DNA from: an uncultured Eubacteriales bacterium
Lineage (GTDB): Bacteria > Bacillota > Clostridia > Oscillospirales > CAG-272
Assembly: GCA_934394585.1 (NCBI GenBank)
Contig: CAKRQU010000005.1
Coordinates: forward strand, 1-64,000
Direction: 5' to 3'
Length of the DNA: 64,000 nt
Shown here in pieces: positions 16,618 to 25,168 of the stretch. The notes below the pieces were generated by a model. That model saw only the letters and a list, made by a program, of their open reading frames with translations. It searched no databases and was not told the origin of the DNA. Position numbers and translations under genes: made by a program. Position 1 is the stretch's first letter. Each line of letters opens with the position of its first letter.

Positions 16618-18390
16618 GTGAGCGATTCTATTTGTGCAAAAATCCCCGAAAACACCGCTCCGAAAAAAGAAGTTGTTCTCGAAATGAAGAACATAACGAA
16701 AACTTTCGGCAGCATTACGGCAAATAAAAACGTGGATCTCACCGTTTACAAAGGCGAGATACTTGCCATTCTCGGCGAAAACGGATGCGGCAAGACCACA
16801 CTGATGAATATGATAGCGGGAATATATTATCCCGACAGCGGCGAAATATACATAAACGGAGAGGAAGCAGTGATAAGCTCTCCGAAAGATGCTTTCAAAT
16901 ATAAAATAGGCATGATACATCAGCATTTCAAGCTGGTGGATGTTTTCACGGCGAGCGAAAATATAGCGCTCGGCATGGATGATGAAAAATACAACATAAA
17001 AGAAGTAAACAACCGTGTGCTCGAAATAGCGGAGCGCTACGGATTCAATATAGACCCGAAAAAGAAAATACATGAGATGTCTGTTTCCGAAAAGCAGACT
17101 GTGGAAATAATAAAGGTTTTGTATCGCGGAGCCGATATCCTTATCCTCGATGAGCCTACAGCCGTTCTCACTCCGCAGGAAGCGGGCAGGCTTTTCGACG
17201 TAATAAGAAAAATGCGCGACGACGGCAAATCCGTTATAATAATCACGCACAAACTCCACGAGGTGCTCGCCATATCCGACAGAGTGGAGGTTCTCCGCAA
17301 GGGCGAACACGTGGCTACGGTAAATACCGCGGATACAAACGAATCCGAGCTTACCGAGCTGATGGTGGGCAAAAAGATTTCGCTGAATATAGAGCGCAAT
17401 GAGCCGAAAAATCCCGAGCTTCGTCTGGAAATAAAAAATCTGAACAGCAAAAACGAAGAGGGAATAGATGTTCTCAAAAACATTTCGTTTGAGGCTTACT
17501 CCGGCGAAATTCTCGGTATAGCGGGCATCGCGGGAAGCGGACAGAGAGAGCTTCTCGAGGCAATAGCTGGTCTGCATCGTCTTGATATCGGCGATATCAT
17601 TTTTCACAATCCGAAAAAGGACAAGCCCGTCACATTCTTTCACAAAGATATGCACCGCGTGAAGGAGCTTGCGGGAGAGGGCGCTTTCCGCTATGAAAAC
17701 GGCGAAACGGTAAACTTTTCCGGCATGTCCGACAAGAAAATAAAGACTCTCGTAAACAGCGGCGAGATTCTTTTCAAAGAGGATGAGATAATAGACCTGC
17801 GCGACAAAACCCCGCTCCAGATAAAAGAGCTGGGCATACGCCTCTCGTTTGTTCCCGAGGACAGACTCGGCATGGGTCTGGTCGGAAATATGGACATAGT
17901 GGACAATATGATGCTACGCAGCTACAGAAAAGGAAAATCCGTTTTTGTGGACAGGAGCAAGCCGGGAAATCTCGCAAACGAGATAATAGACGAGCTGGGT
18001 GTGGTTACGCCTTCGGCGCATACGCCTGTACGCCGTCTTTCCGGAGGCAATGTTCAGAAAGTTCTCGTGGGCAGAGAAATAGCCGCGGCGCCGAAGGTGC
18101 TTATGGCGGCATATCCCGTCCGCGGACTTGATATAAATTCCTCGTATATGATATACAATCTGCTCAACAAGCAGAAAGAAAACGGCGTGACAGTAATATT
18201 TGTCGGAGAGGATCTTGATGTGCTCATCGAGCTGTGCGACAGAATTCTCGTAATGAATTCCGGCAAGGTAATGGATATAGTGGACGGCAGAAAAGCCACA
18301 AAGGAAGAGATAGGTTTCCTGATGACAAAAACCTACGCTTCCGCAAAGGTCGAAGAAAAAGAGGAGGATAAAGGCGATGGAAACGAATGA
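16618..18390 (+). CDS. Nucleoside ABC transporter, double ATP-binding protein
   Basis: 590 residues with two nucleotide-binding domains. The first has GENGCGKTT (about 52), signature MSVSEKQTVEI and Walker B ILILDEPTA. The second has GIAGSGQRE, LSGGNVQKV and the substituted Walker B region LMAAYPVRGLD usual for the RbsA/NupO group. An insertion of about 65 residues sits in the second domain between the Walker A region and FVPEDRLGMGL; it is charged and not typical. Start is GTG with GCGGAGG upstream. It powers import by the two permeases that follow and overlaps the first by 14 bases. Confidence 0.94.
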   Translation: MSDSICAKIPENTAPKKEVVLEMKNITKTFGSITANKNVDLTVYKGEILAILGENGCGKTTLMNMIAGIYYPDSGEIYINGEEAVISSPKDAFKYKIGMIHQHFKLVDVFTASENIALGMDDEKYNIKEVNNRVLEIAERYGFNIDPKKKIHEMSVSEKQTVEIIKVLYRGADILILDEPTAVLTPQEAGRLFDVIRKMRDDGKSVIIITHKLHEVLAISDRVEVLRKGEHVATVNTADTNESELTELMVGKKISLNIERNEPKNPELRLEIKNLNSKNEEGIDVLKNISFEAYSGEILGIAGIAGSGQRELLEAIAGLHRLDIGDIIFHNPKKDKPVTFFHKDMHRVKELAGEGAFRYENGETVNFSGMSDKKIKTLVNSGEILFKEDEIIDLRDKTPLQIKELGIRLSFVPEDRLGMGLVGNMDIVDNMMLRSYRKGKSVFVDRSKPGNLANEIIDELGVVTPSAHTPVRRLSGGNVQKVLVGREIAAAPKVLMAAYPVRGLDINSSYMIYNLLNKQKENGVTVIFVGEDLDVLIELCDRILVMNSGKVMDIVDGRKATKEEIGFLMTKTYASAKVEEKEEDKGDGNE

Positions 18391-19483
18391 AAGCAAAGCA
18401 AAAATACGCGAACCGCTTTTTCATATCACCAAGCGTTCCGCCATGTCGTGGCAGAAAGCATGGCTGATACGTCTTGCCGCGATAGCCGCCGCTCTTATCT
18501 TTTGCGGCATACTTTCCATGATACTTCTCGGGGCAAATCCTCTTGAATTTTATTCGGCTTTGATAAAGGGTTCGCTCGGTTCCAAAAGAAAAATATGGAA
18601 ACTCGCCCGCGATACAGCCGTGCTTCTTTGCATAGCGCTCGCGGTAACACCCGCTTTCAGAATGAAATTCTGGAATATAGGCGCCGAGGGTCAGGTGCTG
18701 GTCGGCGCTCTCGCCACAGCCGCATGCATGTTTTACTTCGGCGGAAAAGTGCCGGATTTCGTGCTGATACTGATAATGCTTGCCGCAGCGCTTGTCGCAG
18801 GCATGATATGGAGCGGTATTCCCGCCATTTTCAGAGCGCAGTTCGGAACTAATGAAACGCTTTTCACTCTGATGATGAACTATGTGGCTACATGCCTCGT
18901 TTCGTATTTTCTGATTATATGGACGCCAAACGGCTCCAGTTCACTCGGCGTTTTGCCGCACGGTCATCTGCCCGATCTCATCAATGAATACATGCTGATA
19001 ATCATACTCGCGTTGCTTCTCACTGCAGGACTGTATGTTTATCTCAATTACAGCAAGCACGGATATGAAATTTCCGTAGTTGGCGAAAGCAGCAAAACCG
19101 CGTGCTACATAGGCATAGATGTGAAAAAAGTCATCATACGCACGATGATTATTTCCGGCGCATTATGCGGCTTTGCGGGATTTCTCATTGTCGGCGGACT
19201 TGACCATTCCGTGACCACGGAAACGGCGGGCGGACAGGGCTTTACCGCGATAATGGTTTCATGGCTCGCAAAATTCAATCCGCTTGTAATGATAGTGACA
19301 TCGCTCTTTGTTACATTCCTCAGCCAGGGAGCGGCGCAGGTTTCGCAGAATTTCGATATAAGCCCCGCTTTCCCCGATATGATAACCGGTATCATTCTTT
19401 TCTTCATAATAGGCTGCGAATTTTTCATTGATTACAAAATAAACTTCCGTTCACGCAAGCATGGAGGTAACGATAATGGATAA
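18377..19483 (+). CDS. Nucleoside ABC transporter permease 1
   Basis: 368 residues with about ten hydrophobic segments, BPD_transp_2 type. The conserved FWNIGAEGQVLVGALA motif is near 97-112 and a cytoplasmic N-terminus of about 30 residues precedes the first helix. It pairs with the next permease to form the membrane channel. It starts inside the ATPase gene (14-base overlap), so the genes are translationally coupled. Confidence 0.93.
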   Translation: METNESKAKIREPLFHITKRSAMSWQKAWLIRLAAIAAALIFCGILSMILLGANPLEFYSALIKGSLGSKRKIWKLARDTAVLLCIALAVTPAFRMKFWNIGAEGQVLVGALATAACMFYFGGKVPDFVLILIMLAAALVAGMIWSGIPAIFRAQFGTNETLFTLMMNYVATCLVSYFLIIWTPNGSSSLGVLPHGHLPDLINEYMLIIILALLLTAGLYVYLNYSKHGYEISVVGESSKTACYIGIDVKKVIIRTMIISGALCGFAGFLIVGGLDHSVTTETAGGQGFTAIMVSWLAKFNPLVMIVTSLFVTFLSQGAAQVSQNFDISPAFPDMITGIILFFIIGCEFFIDYKINFRSRKHGGNDNG

Positions 19484-20441
19484 ACTGATAAATTATCTGC
19501 TGAGCGCTATTCCTCTCGGAATGACGTTTCTTTACGGTTCCACGGGCGAGATAATTACGGAAAAAGCGGGACATCTCAATCTCGGCATACCCGGCACAAT
19601 GTGCGTCGGCGCGGCCGGCGGATGCGTGGCGCTTCAGCTGATGTCGTCATCGTCGCTCCCCGGTTTTCTCGTGGTTTTCATAGCGCTCCTCGTAACTTTT
19701 CTTTCCGCTGCGCTCATGGGGCTGATATACAGCTTTCTTACCGTTACGCTCCATGCAAATCAGAATGTCACGGGTCTTGCTCTCACGACTTTCGGCGTAG
19801 GTATGATGAAATTCATTATGTCGAAAATATCCGTGCTCGCGGGGAAAATGGGCACAAGATATCTTTTCGCCATAAAATATTTCCGTTTTCCGTTTGCGGA
19901 AAGCACCACTTTCAAATATTGCGGCGTGATGGTATTTCTCGCGATAATAATCGCCGTGGCGGCTTCTTTTGTACTGAATAAGACCCGCGTGGGTCTTTAT
20001 CTGCGCGCTGTCGGTGAAAACCCCGCCACAGCCGACGCAATGGGAATAAACGTTACGGCATACAGATATGCGGCTACGCTTATCGGCAGCGGCATAGCGG
20101 GACTGGGCGGAATTTTCTATATCATGGATTATGCCGGCTCTCAGGAGGCTTATCTCGGCGTTTCGGCGCTCGGATGGCTCTCGATAGCGCTTGTTATATT
20201 TGCGATCTGGAAGCCGGTGGTAAGTATTTTCGGCTCGGCTCTTTTCGGTGCGCTTTATGTGGCAGGCTCATATATACCGAGCATACGCGAGCTTCACGTC
20301 AGCATGAAAGCCACGCCTATCCTCGATATGCTTCCGTATGCGGTGACGATAATAGTGCTTATTTTCATAAGCGCGACAAAAAGAAAAGACAATCAGCCCC
20401 CTGCGGCACTCGGCACAAATTATTACAGAGAAGACAGATAA
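19476..20441 (+). CDS. Nucleoside ABC transporter permease 2
   Basis: 321 residues, BPD_transp_2 type, with the GEIITEKAGHLNLGIPG motif near 26-42 that marks the second permease of this importer. The ATG at 19476 follows GGAGGT (19463-19468) and overlaps the first permease's stop by 8 bases. It is the last gene of the riboswitch-controlled unit and is followed by a terminator. Confidence 0.93.
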   Translation: MDKLINYLLSAIPLGMTFLYGSTGEIITEKAGHLNLGIPGTMCVGAAGGCVALQLMSSSSLPGFLVVFIALLVTFLSAALMGLIYSFLTVTLHANQNVTGLALTTFGVGMMKFIMSKISVLAGKMGTRYLFAIKYFRFPFAESTTFKYCGVMVFLAIIIAVAASFVLNKTRVGLYLRAVGENPATADAMGINVTAYRYAATLIGSGIAGLGGIFYIMDYAGSQEAYLGVSALGWLSIALVIFAIWKPVVSIFGSALFGALYVAGSYIPSIRELHVSMKATPILDMLPYAVTIIVLIFISATKRKDNQPPAALGTNYYREDR

Positions 20442-20446
20442 AAGCA

Positions 20447-20476
20447 AAGGGAACCTTTACGGGTTCCCTTATTTTT
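20447..20476 (+). terminator. Terminator of the nucleoside transporter operon
   Basis: A 9-bp perfect stem AAGGGAACC/GGTTCCCTT (20447-20455 with 20462-20470) followed by ATTTTT. Confidence 0.85.
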
Positions 20477-20614
20477 ATATTTTTACGTTTGTGTCGGGCG
20501 GCGTGTTTCTCACATATTATTATAAAGCCGCGACGAATGTTTTAAATAAAAATTTTCGGCGTCAAGCGTAAAAAACGCAAAATTTACTGAAATTTCTTGT
20601 TTTTCAAAAATATA

Positions 20615-20644
20615 TTGACATAACACGGAAAATAATGTTATAAT
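20615..20644 (+). promoter_or_regulatory. Sigma-A promoter of the glutamate dehydrogenase gene
   Basis: TTGACA (20615-20620), 18-base spacer, TATAAT (20639-20644), 42 bases before the GTG start. Confidence 0.8.
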
Positions 20645-20685
20645 TTCAAAAAAATCACTATAAGTGAAAATGGGGAGGAAAATCC

Positions 20686-21945
20686 GTGAAAGAAAATTAC
20701 AACCCTTATGAAAATGCTGTGGCGGTGATAAAAAAAGCCGCCGCGTTACTAAAACTAGATGAAAACGATTATGCTTTTCTTCTTTATCCCGAAAGAGAAC
20801 TGAAGGTATCTCTGCCGGTAAAGATGGACAACGGAAAAACAGAGGTTTTTGAGGGGTACAGAGTACAGCATTCGAGCGTACTCGGACCGAGCAAAGGCGG
20901 AATACGTTATCATCAGAATACGGATATCGACGAGGTAAAGGCGCTGGCTTGCTGGATGGCGCTGAAATGTTCCGTTGCGGGCATACCTTACGGCGGAGGA
21001 AAAGGCGGCATAAAAGTGGATCCCGCGCGCCTGAGCAAGCGCGAGCTGGAGGAGCTCACGAGAAAATATGCCTGCGCAATAGCTCCGATAATAGGCGAGA
21101 AAAAGGATATTCCCGCGCCGGATGTAAATACAAACGGGCAGATAATGGCATGGTTCTGCGATGCTTATTCGAAATCGACGGGAAGTTTCACACCCTCCGT
21201 GGTAACGGGAAAGCCTCTCGAAATAGGCGGCAGTCTGGGCAGAACGGAAGCGACGGGCAGAGGCGTAATGCTGACTGTGCGCGAGTTGCTTTCTCATCTC
21301 GGAAAAGATATACGCGGTATGAGAGTAGCTGTTCAGGGCAACGGAAACGTAGGCGGCACAACGGTAAAGCTTCTCGGCGAGCTGGGATGCAGGATAGTGG
21401 CTGTTTCCGATGTTTCGGGCGCCGTTTTCTCGGCGGACGGGCTGGACAGCGAGAAGATATTCGGATACAGCACGGAGCACAGGCTACTGCGCGATTTTGA
21501 CGGTGACGTGGAATTTACAGAAGGCACGGCGGGCAATGCGGCGCTTCTCACCTGCGATACGGATATACTCATCCCCGCAGCGCTGGAAAATCAGATCACC
21601 GCGGAAAATGCAGGCGAAATAAAGGCAAAATACATTGTGGAGGCGGCAAACGGACCCACGAGCATAGAAGCGGATGAAATTCTCGAAAAACGCGGGATAA
21701 CGGTAGTACCCGATATACTCGCAAATTCGGGCGGCGTTATAGTTTCGTATTTCGAATGGGTGCAAAATCTCCAGTATCATGCATGGACTCTCGAAAAGGT
21801 AAATGCCGAACTGGAAGAAAAGCTGACATCGGCTTTTGAAAACGTATTTGAAATATCGCGCAAATATTCATGCACTATGCGCATGGCGGCATACATGGCG
21901 GCTATAAAGCGCATAGTCACGGCGGCAAGCCTGCGAGGCATGTAA
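20686..21945 (+). CDS. gdhA: Glu/Leu-family amino-acid dehydrogenase, probably glutamate dehydrogenase
   Basis: Interconverts glutamate and 2-oxoglutarate plus ammonia with NAD(P). 419 residues, typical of the short hexameric enzymes. VLGPSKGGIRYH and the catalytic-lysine loop GIPYGGGKGGIKVDP are near 70-115, IPAPDVNTN near 145 and the nucleotide motif VQGNGNVGG near 218. The start is GTG with GGGGAGG (20672-20678). It stands alone with a strong promoter, and the region after it holds an IS3 scar with a hairpin. The substrate is inferred from overall motif match; leucine dehydrogenase is a less likely alternative. Confidence 0.9.
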   Translation: MKENYNPYENAVAVIKKAAALLKLDENDYAFLLYPERELKVSLPVKMDNGKTEVFEGYRVQHSSVLGPSKGGIRYHQNTDIDEVKALACWMALKCSVAGIPYGGGKGGIKVDPARLSKRELEELTRKYACAIAPIIGEKKDIPAPDVNTNGQIMAWFCDAYSKSTGSFTPSVVTGKPLEIGGSLGRTEATGRGVMLTVRELLSHLGKDIRGMRVAVQGNGNVGGTTVKLLGELGCRIVAVSDVSGAVFSADGLDSEKIFGYSTEHRLLRDFDGDVEFTEGTAGNAALLTCDTDILIPAALENQITAENAGEIKAKYIVEAANGPTSIEADEILEKRGITVVPDILANSGGVIVSYFEWVQNLQYHAWTLEKVNAELEEKLTSAFENVFEISRKYSCTMRMAAYMAAIKRIVTAASLRGM

Positions 21946-22049
21946 AAATGCAAAATAAAACCCGAAAAATCATAAATCTTTAGACGGATACTTCTGCCTT
22001 AGTTCGGCAATTATGAACGCCTTTTCCGGTTCTTTTGCTCGTCCGCAAG

Positions 22050-22070
22050 AACTGAGGCACTCAGTTTTTT
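22050..22070 (+). terminator. Possible terminator for gdhA inside the IS scar
   Basis: AACTGAG-GCA-CTCAGTT (22050-22066) followed by T4 (T6 in total). The short stem falls in the orfA remnant, about 105 bases after gdhA, and may have been co-opted. Confidence 0.5.
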
Positions 22071-22151
22071 ATGTATTCTATCTCCATTCTGAGCCTTTGA
22101 TTTTCGGCAATAAGATCCTCTTCTGCTTTCTTTTCTTCTTTTTCCCATAAA

Positions 22152-22192
22152 AATATGCACCCCATTAGTGTCTAACTTTTGGGGTGCATATT
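22152..22192 (-). terminator. Palindromic IS end acting as terminator of the DUF2156 gene
   Basis: A perfect 13-bp inverted repeat (22152-22164 with 22180-22192) with a 15-base loop. Read on the minus strand it is followed by TTTTTAT and lies just after the DUF2156 stop. Confidence 0.6.
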
Positions 22193-22213
22193 ATCTGCCG
22201 GGGGATTTTTATA

Positions 22214-23110
22214 TCAGTTTTCTATTTTTACGCTGTATATTTCATCAAAGGGAAGCGGGAAATATGAAAGTTTGGCTTTTCGCAGTCCTTCCACGCCCAT
22301 ATCCTCCTCGCGATTTGCGTATATCGCATCGGGGAAAGCCTCTCTGATAAATTTCTGATTTATCACGGTATAGGCGCCTTCGATATCGCGATGCGCTTTT
22401 TCCACATGGATGAGCGCCGTATCGCCGTTTATCATTTCGCCTATCGTATACGCGGCTATATTGCCGTCGGCATAGAGTACGCCCGCTGTCAGCCCGAGAA
22501 TATCGAAATTTTCATAAAGCTTGTCTATCGCGGCATTTTCGTCCACGAGCATGGTTTTGTTTTCTTCTTCCAGTGCGGGATCTTCGCGGAGCGCGATAAT
22601 CGCTTTTTCCAAATCCGATTTGTTTTCCGCAGATATTATTTCAAAACGGCTCTCATAAGTGGCTTCAAATTTGTTTATGTGGTTGCGCTTGGCGTGAAGC
22701 GCCTTGCCGGACAGGGAGCGGAGCTTTTCCGCCTCATAGATATATTCGAAAAGATTGCGTTCTTCGTTTTCTTTTGCTTTATCTCCGAATATAGATTTCA
22801 GCCTGCAAACATCGTCTTTTTTCAGATATGTAAAGATTATATCGGGATAATCGCGCATCAGAGCGAGAACGGTATCGCGAAGTTCATCATCCGAGCCCTT
22901 GCCGACAGGCATATAAGCAAATCGCCTGCCGCTTACGGAATTAAGCCCGACTACACATAGAAATCCGTTTATCTCTGCATACATGAGCTTGTCCTCCGCC
23001 TGCCACATGAGCATATCGGAAAACGATTCGTAGGAAGATATTCTTCTTTTCGAATAATAATTTTCAAAGATCTCTTTTTCACTCACCGTGATTTTTCTGA
23101 AACTGTGCAT
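22214..23110 (-). CDS. DUF2156 (GNAT-like) protein
   Basis: 298 residues of the DUF2156 family, related to the C-terminal aminoacyl-transferase fold of lysyl-phosphatidylglycerol synthases. Family blocks are visible: SGKALHAKRNHINKF near 133-147 and the C-terminal REEDMGVEGLRKAKLSYFP. No membrane segments are present, so this is the soluble form. The exact acceptor is unknown. The ribosome site is weak (AGGT, 13 bases away). It has its own promoter and ends beside the IS scar hairpin. Confidence 0.85.
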   Translation of the reverse strand: MHSFRKITVSEKEIFENYYSKRRISSYESFSDMLMWQAEDKLMYAEINGFLCVVGLNSVSGRRFAYMPVGKGSDDELRDTVLALMRDYPDIIFTYLKKDDVCRLKSIFGDKAKENEERNLFEYIYEAEKLRSLSGKALHAKRNHINKFEATYESRFEIISAENKSDLEKAIIALREDPALEEENKTMLVDENAAIDKLYENFDILGLTAGVLYADGNIAAYTIGEMINGDTALIHVEKAHRDIEGAYTVINQKFIREAFPDAIYANREEDMGVEGLRKAKLSYFPLPFDEIYSVKIEN

Positions 23111-23149
23111 AAAATAAAAAGTACCTGCTTTTCTTGTAATTTCAGGTAT

Positions 23150-23178
23150 ATTTTAACACAGAAGCCTGTTTTTTGCAA
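23150..23178 (-). promoter_or_regulatory. Sigma-A-like promoter of the DUF2156 gene
   Basis: Minus strand TTGCAA (23173-23178), 17-base spacer, TAAAAT (23150-23155). Confidence 0.55.
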
Positions 23179-23205
23179 GATATTTTTTCTAAATATTCAA
23201 ATTAC

Positions 23206-23234
23206 TTGACAAATCACGCTTCATCAATTATAAT
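23206..23234 (+). promoter_or_regulatory. Consensus sigma-A promoter of the 95-residue gene
   Basis: TTGACA (23206-23211), 17-base spacer, TATAAT (23229-23234): a full match to consensus, 36 bases before the start codon, which suggests strong constitutive expression. Confidence 0.88.
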
Positions 23235-23270
23235 ATATACTGGAATTAAATCGGGAAAGGATATGATAAT

Positions 23271-23558
23271 ATGTCTGTACAGCCTGTAGAAGGAAAATAT
23301 CTCATGTATAAGGGCAAGCCGCTCGTGCGCGAAAAAAACGTTATCTGCTACGGCGATATGAGCGATAAATGCTACCTTTTTCTCATGATACTCACGAATA
23401 AAAAAGAAAACGGTATAGATGTACCTGACAGAATACTGATTCAGATACTCAGCACCGACGAGAAGCAGAGAATAATAAAGCAGGGTGAAAAATCCGGTCT
23501 TTACAATGCTCTCGATATCGGCATGATATGGCTGGAGCGTGCGCTCGCCGCCGAATAA
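23271..23558 (+). CDS. Conserved small cytoplasmic protein, unknown function
   Basis: 95 residues, MSVQPVEGKYLMYKGKPLV... to LERALAAE. It has no signal, membrane helix or recognised motif, and is mixed alpha/beta by composition. It is a single-gene unit with a perfect promoter and two terminators, which argues for abundant expression. I think similar proteins occur in other Clostridia but cannot name a family or function. Confidence 0.75.
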   Translation: MSVQPVEGKYLMYKGKPLVREKNVICYGDMSDKCYLFLMILTNKKENGIDVPDRILIQILSTDEKQRIIKQGEKSGLYNALDIGMIWLERALAAE

Positions 23559-23574
23559 AAAATATCTGCTTTTG

Positions 23575-23609
23575 TCCCGTATGCGGTTTTTTCCGTATAC
23601 GGGATTTTT
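23575..23609 (+). terminator. Terminator of the 95-residue gene
   Basis: A 12-bp stem with one G-U pair (23575-23586 with 23593-23604), T6 loop, followed by TTTTT. Confidence 0.88.
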
Positions 23610-23615
23610 GCAAAG

Positions 23616-23647
23616 AAAAGCGGCGGAGAATGCTCCGCCGCTTTTTT
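23616..23647. terminator. Bidirectional terminator before spo0A
   Basis: A 13-bp stem (23616-23628 with 23633-23645), loop AATG, A run on one side and T run on the other. It ends spo0A on the minus strand and backs up the preceding terminator. Confidence 0.88.
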
Positions 23648-23649
23648 AT

Positions 23650-24444
23650 TTACGATATTCTGTTTTTCAGTCGGAGGTTGTCCGATATCATCGCTATGAA
23701 TTCGCTGTTTGTCGGCTTGCCGCGCTCGTTCTGAATGGTGTAACCGAAATAAGAATTGAGCACATCGAGATCGCCTCTGTCCCATGCAACCTCTATGGCG
23801 TGTCTTATAGCGCGCTCCACTCTTGAAGAAGTCGTTTCATAAGCTTTCGCTACGGAAGGATAGAGTATTTTTGTCACGGAATTAATCAGATTGTTGTTTT
23901 CCACGGTCATGATTATTGCCGTGCGGAGATACTGATATCCTTTTATGTGCGCCGGTACGCCGATTTTGTGCAGAATTTTTGTCACCTGCGTTTCGAGATC
24001 GTTGTCGTCATCGCCATAAGTATTTATGCGCGGACTGAGCGGAATTTTGAAATTATTCTGTCTGTTTCTGTATATGCGCATTATTCTGTCAAAAAGCGTG
24101 GCGTACTCTATCGGCTTTTGCATGCAGAATGTTGCGCCCGCTTCGCTTGCTTCGAGGAAAAGATTCGGGTTTGAACAGTATGAAAGCGCTATGAAATCCG
24201 GCGCCTGAAGCGGATTCGGGAAAAGCTGCTTTGACTTTTTGATTATCTGGATAGGATCGAGCTTCGGAAGCCAGATGTCAATAAAAACGATATCGGGCAT
24301 GGTTCTTTTTATTTTCGTGAGAAGGTCCGATCCGTCGGAAGCCTCATCAACTACTTCCATGCCTGCTCTTGTCAAGTTCTCTCTGAGATTCATGCGGAAT
24401 TCGACGTTTTCGTCTGCGATAAGTATTCTTACTTTTTGCTCCAT
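23650..24444 (-). CDS. spo0A: Sporulation response regulator Spo0A
   Basis: Master transcription factor of sporulation. The 264-residue form starts at the second ATG (24444), which has GGAGAG seven bases upstream; the ATG 15 bases earlier lacks one. The receiver domain has ADEN as acidic pair, the phospho-Asp in VFIDIWLPKLD and Lys in MQKPIEY. The DNA-binding domain carries GVPAHIKGYQYLRTAI, the recognition helix SRVERAIRHAIEVAW and the C-terminal KPTNSEFIAMISDNLRL. The receiver departs from the common form (ADEN for ADDN, no Gly-Leu after the Asp loop). SpoIVB, its usual neighbour, is not adjacent. Confidence 0.96.
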   Translation of the reverse strand: MEQKVRILIADENVEFRMNLRENLTRAGMEVVDEASDGSDLLTKIKRTMPDIVFIDIWLPKLDPIQIIKKSKQLFPNPLQAPDFIALSYCSNPNLFLEASEAGATFCMQKPIEYATLFDRIMRIYRNRQNNFKIPLSPRINTYGDDDNDLETQVTKILHKIGVPAHIKGYQYLRTAIIMTVENNNLINSVTKILYPSVAKAYETTSSRVERAIRHAIEVAWDRGDLDVLNSYFGYTIQNERGKPTNSEFIAMISDNLRLKNRIS

Positions 24445-24492
24445 GGTATTACTCTCCATTTCTTTATTTTACTGTCGGATTTTTGATTTACC

Positions 24493-24537
24493 AAAATTTT
24501 CCAACAACATACTACCATATTTTGGAAAATTTTTCAA
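24493..24537 (-). promoter_or_regulatory. spo0A promoter within an inverted repeat
   Basis: Minus strand TTGAAA (24532-24537), 17-base spacer, TAGTAT (24509-24514). The 11-bp arms AAAATTTTCCA (24493-24503) and TGGAAAATTTT (24523-24533) flank the -10 and overlap the -35, a likely operator. Further upstream, TGTCAAC/TGTCAAG-like words resemble 0A boxes with one mismatch. Confidence 0.6.
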
Positions 24538-24691
24538 TATGAAAATGGAAATTTTTGTCAACAAAATTGACGGGCTGTTTTTGTCTACCTTGACAAAATG
24601 TCCTTCACAAATCGCCAAATTAAAACAAAAGAATTTTACTATAACGGCGAATTGAAAGGAAATTTATATTTTATGAGCGAAATACGAAAAA

Positions 24692-25168
24692 TTATTTGCA
24701 GAGGATGCAGACTGCATGGCAGGCTATTCCTTCCTCATTTCCCGTAAAACCGAGATGTTCCTCCGTTGTTCCTTTGATATTTACACAACCTGTGGGAATT
24801 TCGAGCGCTTTTGCTATATTTTCTTTCATTTTATCGGTATACGGGGATATTTTTGGACGCTGCGCGATAAGCGTCACGTCTATATTTCCCACGCTGTAGC
24901 CGAGTGCGGCGATTTTTTTATGTACTTCTCCGAGCAGGATCATGCTCGATATACCTTTATATTTCATATCGCTGTCGGGAAAATGCTTTCCTATATCGCC
25001 GAGTGCGGCGGCACCGAGCAGCGCATCGCAAACTGCATGCAAGAGAACATCCGCGTCGGAATGCCCGAGGAGCCCTTTTTCATGCGGAATTTCGACTCCG
25101 CCGAGAAACAGCTTTCTGCTTTCGGTAAGACGATGAACATCGTATCCGTGACCTATGCGTATATTCAT
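24692..25168 (-). CDS. ispF: 2-C-methyl-D-erythritol 2,4-cyclodiphosphate synthase
   Basis: Fifth enzyme of the MEP isoprenoid pathway, forming the cyclic diphosphate and releasing CMP. 158 residues. The zinc-binding Asp/His pair is in GHGYDVHRL at the N-terminus, and HSDADVLLHAV and the C-terminal KGTTEEHLGFTG are intact. Its ATG overlaps the ispD stop by four bases, so the two are translated together. Confidence 0.97.
   Translation of the reverse strand: MNIRIGHGYDVHRLTESRKLFLGGVEIPHEKGLLGHSDADVLLHAVCDALLGAAALGDIGKHFPDSDMKYKGISSMILLGEVHKKIAALGYSVGNIDVTLIAQRPKISPYTDKMKENIAKALEIPTGCVNIKGTTEEHLGFTGNEEGIACHAVCILCK

Larger units (their letters stand above)
21967..22192 (-). pseudogene. IS3-family insertion sequence scar (left end, orfA tail, orfB head)
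   Basis: On the minus strand the left terminal repeat reads TGCACCCCAAAAGTTAGACA, matching the ends of many IS3-group elements. It is followed by a frame giving EEDLIAENQRLRMEIEYIK, the leucine-zipper tail of OrfA, then after a one-base loss in an A run LSASVLADEQKNRKRR and a stop. In the shifted frame FIIAELRQKYPSKDL follows, the usual start of OrfB, and ends at once. The orfA N-terminus and nearly all of orfB are missing. So this is a decayed remnant, not a mobile element. Confidence 0.8.

Noticed and set aside
24674..24748. A 24-codon frame starting after AAAGGA between spo0A and ispF
   Set aside because: It overlaps the end of ispF on the other strand, the ribosome site is 12 bases away, and the peptide is basic and featureless.
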